Source of the DNA: Cohnella cholangitidis | GTDB taxonomy: Bacteria > Bacillota > Bacilli > Paenibacillales > Paenibacillaceae | Assembly (NCBI RefSeq): GCF_014107495.1 | Contig: NZ_CP041969.1 | Location: 4,389,501 to 4,453,500, forward strand | Direction of reading: 5' to 3' | Length of the DNA: 64,000 nt | Shown: in pieces, positions 59,522 to 64,000 of the stretch | Numbering within the stretch: position 1 is the first letter of the stretch | Layout of the letters: each line of letters begins with the position of its first letter | The notes under the pieces: model-generated | Seen by the model: only the letters and a program-made list of their open reading frames with translations | Databases searched by the model: none | Told to the model about the DNA's origin: nothing | Made by a program: the position numbers and the translations under genes

Positions 59522-60688
59522 TCATTTTGCGAATTCAGCTTTAATGCGCTCTAATAGCGCAGCGTCCTTTAGAACGTCGTATGCGGTGTAGGCTAACATC
59601 TTCGCGCCGAATACCATCGCTTCGTAAGCTGGCTGCTTCTGCGCGGCATCCCTGAACTCTACCGTGTGGAGCTGGAAAGGCTCATTGACGACTTGGATAT
59701 AAGGGTGAATAACCGGACAACGAAGCGACACGTTGCCGAGATCAAGCGAACCGTTATCGTGACCGCGTTGAATGTCTTGCTCGGGTATTCCGCCGGCGAT
59801 CAAATTCGCCGTGAAAACATCGGACAACGTTTCGTTCGTCCGAAGCTCGTCGTAAGAATACTCGTAATTGCTGACTGTAAGCCTGCATCCCGTGGCGATC
59901 CCGGCCGCTTCGGCGCAGGCGGTTACTTTGCGCGCCAGCTCATCGGTATAAGCGCGGGTAGCCGAACGGACATAGAACCTTGCCGCCGCATAGTCGGGAA
60001 TAATATTCGGCGCTTGTCCGCCGCTGGAGATGATGCCGTGGATTCGGGCATCGTCCTTGGTTTGCTGACGCAAAGCGTTGACGGCGTTGAACAGCATAAT
60101 GACCGCGTCCAGCGCGTTAATGCCGAGATCGGGATTAGCCGCGGCGTGGGCTGCTTTGCCATGGAATTCGAATTGCAAAGCATCCATGGCCAGCGAAGCG
60201 CCGGATCGTTCATAAACGTGGTACGGATGCGCCATGATCGCGATATCGCAATCGTCGAACAATCCGGCGGCGGCCATGTCGATCTTGGCGCCTTTCGTTT
60301 CTTCGGCGGGGGTTCCGTATACCCGGATAGTTCCGCCTGTTTCCTCCGCGACCGCGCGAAGGCCCGAAGCCGCTCCCAATGCCATCGTGCAGATAAGATG
60401 ATGGCCGCAGGCGTGGCCGATTTCCGGAAGGGCATCGTATTCCGCGAGCAACGCGACGATCGGTCCGGGTTTGTCGGCGCGATATTCCGCGATAAACGCG
60501 GTTTCTAAACCTAACACCCCTCTATCGACCTCGTAACCGAGCTTCTCCAATTCAGAAGCGAGCAGGGCGGAAGCTTGCTTTTCTTCGTGTCCTAGCTCGG
60601 GGTGTGCTCCGATAAATGCCGCGATTTCTATTAATCGAGAGGAATAATCCCGAATCGTATCGTGAATGGTCGTTTTAAGGTCCGACAT
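59522..60688 (-). CDS. M20 family amidohydrolase (metal-dependent acyl-amino-acid hydrolase type)
   Basis: 388 aa from ATG 60688, eight bases behind AAGGAG (the frame runs back to 60757 without a better start). FIGAHPELGHEEKQAS, IGHACGHHLICTMALGAASGL (metal-binding His), GTPAEETKGAKIDM, AFEFHGKAAHAAANPDLGINALDAV and SLDLGNVS are the M20D pattern (AbgB/hippurate hydrolase-like). It removes acyl groups from amino acids or cleaves small amides in the cytoplasm; the substrate is unknown. Single gene with its own terminator. Confidence 0.88.
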   Translation of the reverse strand: MSDLKTTIHDTIRDYSSRLIEIAAFIGAHPELGHEEKQASALLASELEKLGYEVDRGVLGLETAFIAEYRADKPGPIVALLAEYDALPEIGHACGHHLICTMALGAASGLRAVAEETGGTIRVYGTPAEETKGAKIDMAAAGLFDDCDIAIMAHPYHVYERSGASLAMDALQFEFHGKAAHAAANPDLGINALDAVIMLFNAVNALRQQTKDDARIHGIISSGGQAPNIIPDYAAARFYVRSATRAYTDELARKVTACAEAAGIATGCRLTVSNYEYSYDELRTNETLSDVFTANLIAGGIPEQDIQRGHDNGSLDLGNVSLRCPVIHPYIQVVNEPFQLHTVEFRDAAQKQPAYEAMVFGAKMLAYTAYDVLKDAALLERIKAEFAK

Positions 60689-60830
60689 GGTGAGAACTCC
60701 TTTTAAAGTCGAGTTGCGCAACAACCTAATCGTATCCCTTCGCGGAAGCACAATCAAGCGATGCGGCTCTCAACGCGAAATGGATTATTTCACCCCTTCG
60801 ATGGAGATGGGCATACCCGCTTTCGGAAAG

Positions 60831-60868
60831 ACGTCCCGGCACCGTTATCGGAGCCGAGACGTTTTGTT
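60831..60868 (+). terminator. Terminator-like hairpin in the M20-M50B gap
   Basis: ACGTCCCGGC pairs with GCCGAGACGT (one mismatch), then TTTTG. No plus-strand gene precedes it, so it may be a relic or a structure in the M20 leader. A TATAAT at 60900-60905 probably belongs to the next gene. Confidence 0.4.
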
Positions 60869-60959
60869 ATTAGGCTAGTTTTTCGAGATTTGCGGGTGGT
60901 ATAATCTAACAGATCGTGTCGGATTTAAGAGAATAGCAACTTAGAAAAAGGAGATTAAT

Positions 60960-61628
60960 ATGAAATCATGGTTGAGGGTTGCAATATTCCTGACGATATC
61001 CGCCTTTCTCACCCGATTGATCCCGTTCTCAGAGTTTTTCCGGAACGTGGATACGCTCATTCATGAACTGTTCCATGCTCTCGTTACGTTGGTTCTGTCC
61101 GGCGACGTGCGTTTTATCCACCTATATTCCGACCAGAGCGGAGTAACGTATTCGGCTTACGCCGATCATTGGATGTCGATTCCGGTATCGTTAGCCGGTT
61201 ATATCGGCTCCGCTCTCTTTACGGTGCTCTTGTTTTGGTTGCATTCCCGCAAGAAAGAAAAGGCAGGACTGATCCTAATCGCGCTAGTCGCGGGTTTAGG
61301 TCTTGCTTTATTCGTCCGTAACGGATACGGCATGGCATGGTGCGGCGGTTTTGCATTGCTAACGATCGTTATGATCGCGCTTAAGCGGCCAGGTTTGTCA
61401 AAAGGATATTATTTGCTTCTAGCGTTTATCTGTTTAGTAGAGTCCGTTATCAGCTCGTTAATTATATTATCTCTTGCCATACAAGATCCGGCAGCCGCAG
61501 GGGATGCAACGAATCTAAGCGAAGCCACCCATATACCCGAAATTTTCTGGGGAGCTCTGTTCGTCATCGTCTCGCTATGGTGCGCCAAAATTTCCATCGG
61601 GATTTTTTATAAACGCGGTTTCGATTAA
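60960..61628 (+). CDS. M50B-like membrane protein with HExxH motif
   Basis: 222 aa, ATG behind AAAAAGGAG. VDTLIHELFHALVTLVLSG places a HExxH zinc motif (about residues 35-39) between hydrophobic segments, and several further membrane helices follow (IGSALFTVLLFWL, LILIALVAGLGLALFV, YYLLLAFICLV, IFWGALFVIVSLWC). This fits the peptidase M50B-like family (PF13398 type), whose activity is mostly untested. It converges with the sensor kinase gene and the stop codons overlap by 4 nt. Confidence 0.82.
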   Translation: MKSWLRVAIFLTISAFLTRLIPFSEFFRNVDTLIHELFHALVTLVLSGDVRFIHLYSDQSGVTYSAYADHWMSIPVSLAGYIGSALFTVLLFWLHSRKKEKAGLILIALVAGLGLALFVRNGYGMAWCGGFALLTIVMIALKRPGLSKGYYLLLAFICLVESVISSLIILSLAIQDPAAAGDATNLSEATHIPEIFWGALFVIVSLWCAKISIGIFYKRGFD

Positions 61629-63391
61629 TTACGGTCGGATAGCTGCTCCGATTTCCACTTAAGGAGAATCGTAGCCCCTTTTCCCTCGGCGGCCACGACC
61701 TCGATTGCCCCCCCGAGCGCTTCGACAAGCGCTTTGGTAACGGCCATGCCGAGACCGGACCCCTCAGTCCGGCTCTCGGTATCCGTACCGCGGTAATATC
61801 TCTCGAACAACCGCGATGCCGTCTCCTCGTTCATCCCCTTGCCATCATCCGAGAATGCGAGCGTGATGCCATTAGGTCCTGCCGAACGGATGGTAACCGT
61901 TAACGTAGTGCCTTTCTCGTTATGCAGCAAGGCATTCGCGACAAGATTATCCACTATTCGTTGAAACCACGGCTTATATACTCGCATGTACGCGGGAGTG
62001 TCCGAAGGGACGAAAAGCACGCTTTCTTCCGGATACATCGGATGGTTCGCCGCCTCTTGAATCGCTTCCGCCAAATATTCGTTTAGGTTCACTCGTTCGG
62101 AGACCGGACTTCCGTCTCCGCTTCTCAGCCGGTAAGTCAACGTTAGATCGTTGATCAACTCGTCCAAGTAAGACGACTTATCCAATATGATTCTGGCGAA
62201 CGAGCGCACCTCTTCGGTCGACCATTCATACGAATCGTTGACCAGCACATGGGCATATCCTTTGATAGAGGACAGGGGTGTTTTCAGATCATGGGATACT
62301 CCGGCAATCCACTCGTCCCTCATTTTTTCGGTTTCCTCTCGAAGCCTTTCGTTGGCGTGCAGCGATCTCGATAAAGTATCCATAGATTCGATTACGTCTT
62401 GATAGACGCGATACTTGCGTTTTCTTCGGCCTCGTCGGTTAAGGCTGCGGGGGATTCCTTTCGCGTCGGCAGGCTCCTCGTAGCGGCCTTCTCCAAGCTG
62501 CCCTAGCCATTTCAGGACATGCGCGATCGGAGCGCCGAACCGTTGACCGAACCAATAGGAAACAAAGACGAACACTAGCATCGCCGCAAGCAGCAACATC
62601 CCGATGCCGATCAACAGCACTCGATTCTCGGGGGATATAAACGGCTCTTCGCCAGGCTCCGTTCCGGATAGAGGGGAACTGAGCACCCAGGTGAGTCCGG
62701 TGTTCCGGTCATACTCCGAGACGACTCGTGCTCCGTAACGGTCCGGATAGCTGGATCGAAGCACCAACTCTTGCACGGAGTAATCCGCAATGGCCCGCGC
62801 CGGTTTGTTAAGCGAAGCCAACTCGGTGCCGTCTCTATTCAGCACTTGCAGCCAAGAGGCGCTTTCCCTTAAACCTTCTCGCAAATCCTCGGCTATCCTT
62901 ACCTCATTGCCTGTAATGACGGCCTGTTCCTTCAATCGATGCAGTAAGCTGTTTTCCTTGTTGCTTAGACCGTATAGCAACGTATGGACAACGCCGTTTT
63001 TCTCCTGGATCCAGATGTATAGCTGGTACGGGAAAACGCTTCTGCCTTGCCAATAAGAGGTTAATTCCCCTGGGCCGTAGGAAAGAGGAACATCGTCGGG
63101 CGTGAAGAAGGAGTCCGTCACCTCTCCTTGCTCGTCGATTCTCTGAAGCCAGCCCCCGCTCTCCCGGACTTGATCCAGAAGCTCCGGATCGAAGACGAGC
63201 TTATCTCCCTTAGCTTGAACGGTTTGAATGAGCCGGTGCAGTCCAGCGCTCTCGAATTGCCTCGTCGCGTCTATTTTGGACAATTGATTCATAGTCCAAG
63301 ATAGCGTAGTCCATGCCAGCGCGAACAGGACAAGGCCGACGGCCGCCAGCCACGCAATCAGGCGAAGGGCTATCCGGTTTTTAACGTTCAT
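61625..63391 (-). CDS. Membrane sensor histidine kinase
   Basis: 588 aa. TM1 (LIAWLAAVGLVLFALAWTTLSW), a long extracellular region (about 35-275), TM2 (VLLIGIGMLLLAAMLVFVFVSYWF), a linker, then HisKA with EWIAGVSHDLKTPLSSIKGYAHVL (phospho-His near 368), and HATPase motifs NLVANALLHN, FSDDGKGM and GSGLGMAVTKALVEALGG. It phosphorylates the response regulator whose gene overlaps its start by 11 nt. The stimulus is unknown; the architecture resembles Bacillus cell-envelope sensors. Confidence 0.9.
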   Translation of the reverse strand: MNVKNRIALRLIAWLAAVGLVLFALAWTTLSWTMNQLSKIDATRQFESAGLHRLIQTVQAKGDKLVFDPELLDQVRESGGWLQRIDEQGEVTDSFFTPDDVPLSYGPGELTSYWQGRSVFPYQLYIWIQEKNGVVHTLLYGLSNKENSLLHRLKEQAVITGNEVRIAEDLREGLRESASWLQVLNRDGTELASLNKPARAIADYSVQELVLRSSYPDRYGARVVSEYDRNTGLTWVLSSPLSGTEPGEEPFISPENRVLLIGIGMLLLAAMLVFVFVSYWFGQRFGAPIAHVLKWLGQLGEGRYEEPADAKGIPRSLNRRGRRKRKYRVYQDVIESMDTLSRSLHANERLREETEKMRDEWIAGVSHDLKTPLSSIKGYAHVLVNDSYEWSTEEVRSFARIILDKSSYLDELINDLTLTYRLRSGDGSPVSERVNLNEYLAEAIQEAANHPMYPEESVLFVPSDTPAYMRVYKPWFQRIVDNLVANALLHNEKGTTLTVTIRSAGPNGITLAFSDDGKGMNEETASRLFERYYRGTDTESRTEGSGLGMAVTKALVEALGGAIEVVAAEGKGATILLKWKSEQLSDRN

Positions 63392-64000
63392 GCGGAAACT
63401 CCTTCTTCACCAGCTTGTATCCAAGCCCTCTTACGTTCACTAAGTATACCGGCTCAGCCGGATCGGGCTCTATGCGCTCGCGGATCCGGTGGATATGCAC
63501 CATGATCGTGTTATCGTCGCTAACGCTATTCTCTCCCCATACTCTCTCGTAAAGCTCGCTTTTCGTGAATACCCGATTCGGATTTTTGCATAAGAACAGC
63601 AAAAGTTGAAAGACGAGGGAAGGGCAGGGGACGGACGTTCCCTCCACGCGCAATTCGGCGGCGGCTTCATGGACCTGGAAGCGGCCGAAATCGAAGATCG
63701 CGGTCGCGGGAACTGCCGCGACCGGAGCGGTTTTGCCTGAACGGCGCAACAACGACTTGATGCGGGCAACGATCTCCAGCGGGTTAAACGGCTTCGTTAC
63801 GTAATCGTCCCCTCCGACCGCGAATCCAGTCAGTTTATCGAAATCCGTCGTCCGCGCGCTTAAGAACAGGATGGGGGCATCCGTTAGCCTGCGAATGAAC
63901 GGGCAAGCTTCTATGCCGCTCATGTTTGGAAGCATGACGTCTAGCACTATCGCGTCATATCCTCTTCTTCCGCATGCGGTTAACGCCTCTTCGGCCGATT
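63381..64000 (-). CDS. OmpR-family response regulator, cut by the window edge
   Basis: The frame is open to the right edge, so the apparent start at 63947 is internal and the N-terminus lies outside. Visible are the phospho-acceptor strand VLDVMLPNMSGIE, LFLSARTTDFDKLTGFAVGGDDYVTKPFNPLEIVARI (conserved Ser and Lys), and a C-terminal winged helix (LVFQLLLFLCKNPNRVFTKSELYERVWGENSVSDDNTIMVHIHRIRERIE, VRGLGYKL). It forms a two-component system with the kinase that overlaps its 3' end. Confidence 0.92.
   Translation of the reverse strand, partial: SAEEALTACGRRGYDAIVLDVMLPNMSGIEACPFIRRLTDAPILFLSARTTDFDKLTGFAVGGDDYVTKPFNPLEIVARIKSLLRRSGKTAPVAAVPATAIFDFGRFQVHEAAAELRVEGTSVPCPSLVFQLLLFLCKNPNRVFTKSELYERVWGENSVSDDNTIMVHIHRIRERIEPDPAEPVYLVNVRGLGYKLVKKEFPHER

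Noticed and set aside
1..64000. tRNA, rRNA, insertion sequences or prophage genes
   Set aside because: None could be recognised on either strand; the tRNA-like features at 36.5-37 kb are T-box leaders.

Overview
The window looks like chromosomal DNA of a Paenibacillaceae member (Paenibacillus/Cohnella type). The evidence is moderate GC, frequent TTG/GTG starts behind strong AGGAGG-type ribosome sites, S-layer (SLH) anchored enzymes, a SspH-type spore protein, CIRCE-groESL, leucine T-boxes, and the gene order tsaE-tsaB-rimI-tsaD ... ydiF-type ABC-F ... moaC ... tatA-tatC ... groES-groEL, which resembles the Bacillus subtilis gcp-ydiF-moaC-tat-gro neighbourhood. No rRNA, tRNA, insertion sequence or CRISPR array was seen.

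Region 1 (1-22 kb) is a surface-polysaccharide block. Two convergent paralogous DUF4038 (apiosidase-like) glycosidases flank a 51-bp tandem array. A sugar-modifying and transfer operon follows (SAF-domain oxidoreductase, FAD oxidoreductase, RmlC-like epimerase, SDR, GT2, hexapeptide acyltransferase), then a frameshifted acyltransferase-3 gene and a huge SLH-anchored SGNH hydrolase. A leftward operon combines an NTP_transf_5 protein, an ABC exporter, a previously unlisted 32-residue precursor-like peptide, an HPr-kinase-like protein, a PqqD-type recognition protein and an S26 peptidase. It resembles a lasso-peptide locus from which both the cyclase and the B2 protease are missing. rmlA follows on the other strand. 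At least three promoters in this block (before the SAF gene, before the peptide operon, before rmlA) share one layout: TTGACA, a 17-bp palindrome of the form TGATAC-N5-GTATCA that exactly fills the spacer, then TAnnnT. The block therefore looks like one regulon under an unidentified DNA-binding protein.

Region 2 (22-32 kb) holds cardiolipin synthase, a split bacterial NHEJ set (LigD-type polymerase, separate ATP-dependent ligase, Ku), a LigB-family dioxygenase divergent from an HxlR regulator, a coupled 58-aa ORF plus SspH-type gene, a minimal thioredoxin-reductase-like flavoprotein, a CAP-domain secreted protein, a GyrI/VOC fusion and an alpha-toroid protein.

Region 3 (32-49 kb) is housekeeping: thiL, tsaE, tsaB, rimI, tsaD, two tandem Leu(CUC) T-boxes before leuA, an intergenic cluster of DnaA boxes, the ABC-F gene, 5-FTHF cyclo-ligase, moaC, a MoaB/Mog-like gene, a molybdopterin-binding protein, tatA, tatC, a frameshifted sensorless chemoreceptor and groES-groEL.

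Region 4 (49-64 kb) is accessory: small membrane and secreted proteins, a second chemoreceptor, a GH42 beta-galactosidase divergent from an AraC regulator, a second 51-bp array, an SLH-anchored GH18 chitinase with a perfect cre box, an M20 amidohydrolase, an M50B-type membrane protein, and a histidine kinase with a response regulator cut by the window end. Three loci (FnIII tail at 2.0-2.2 kb, acyltransferase at 11.03 kb, chemoreceptor at 45.59 kb) carry small indels that could be true mutations or sequence errors.
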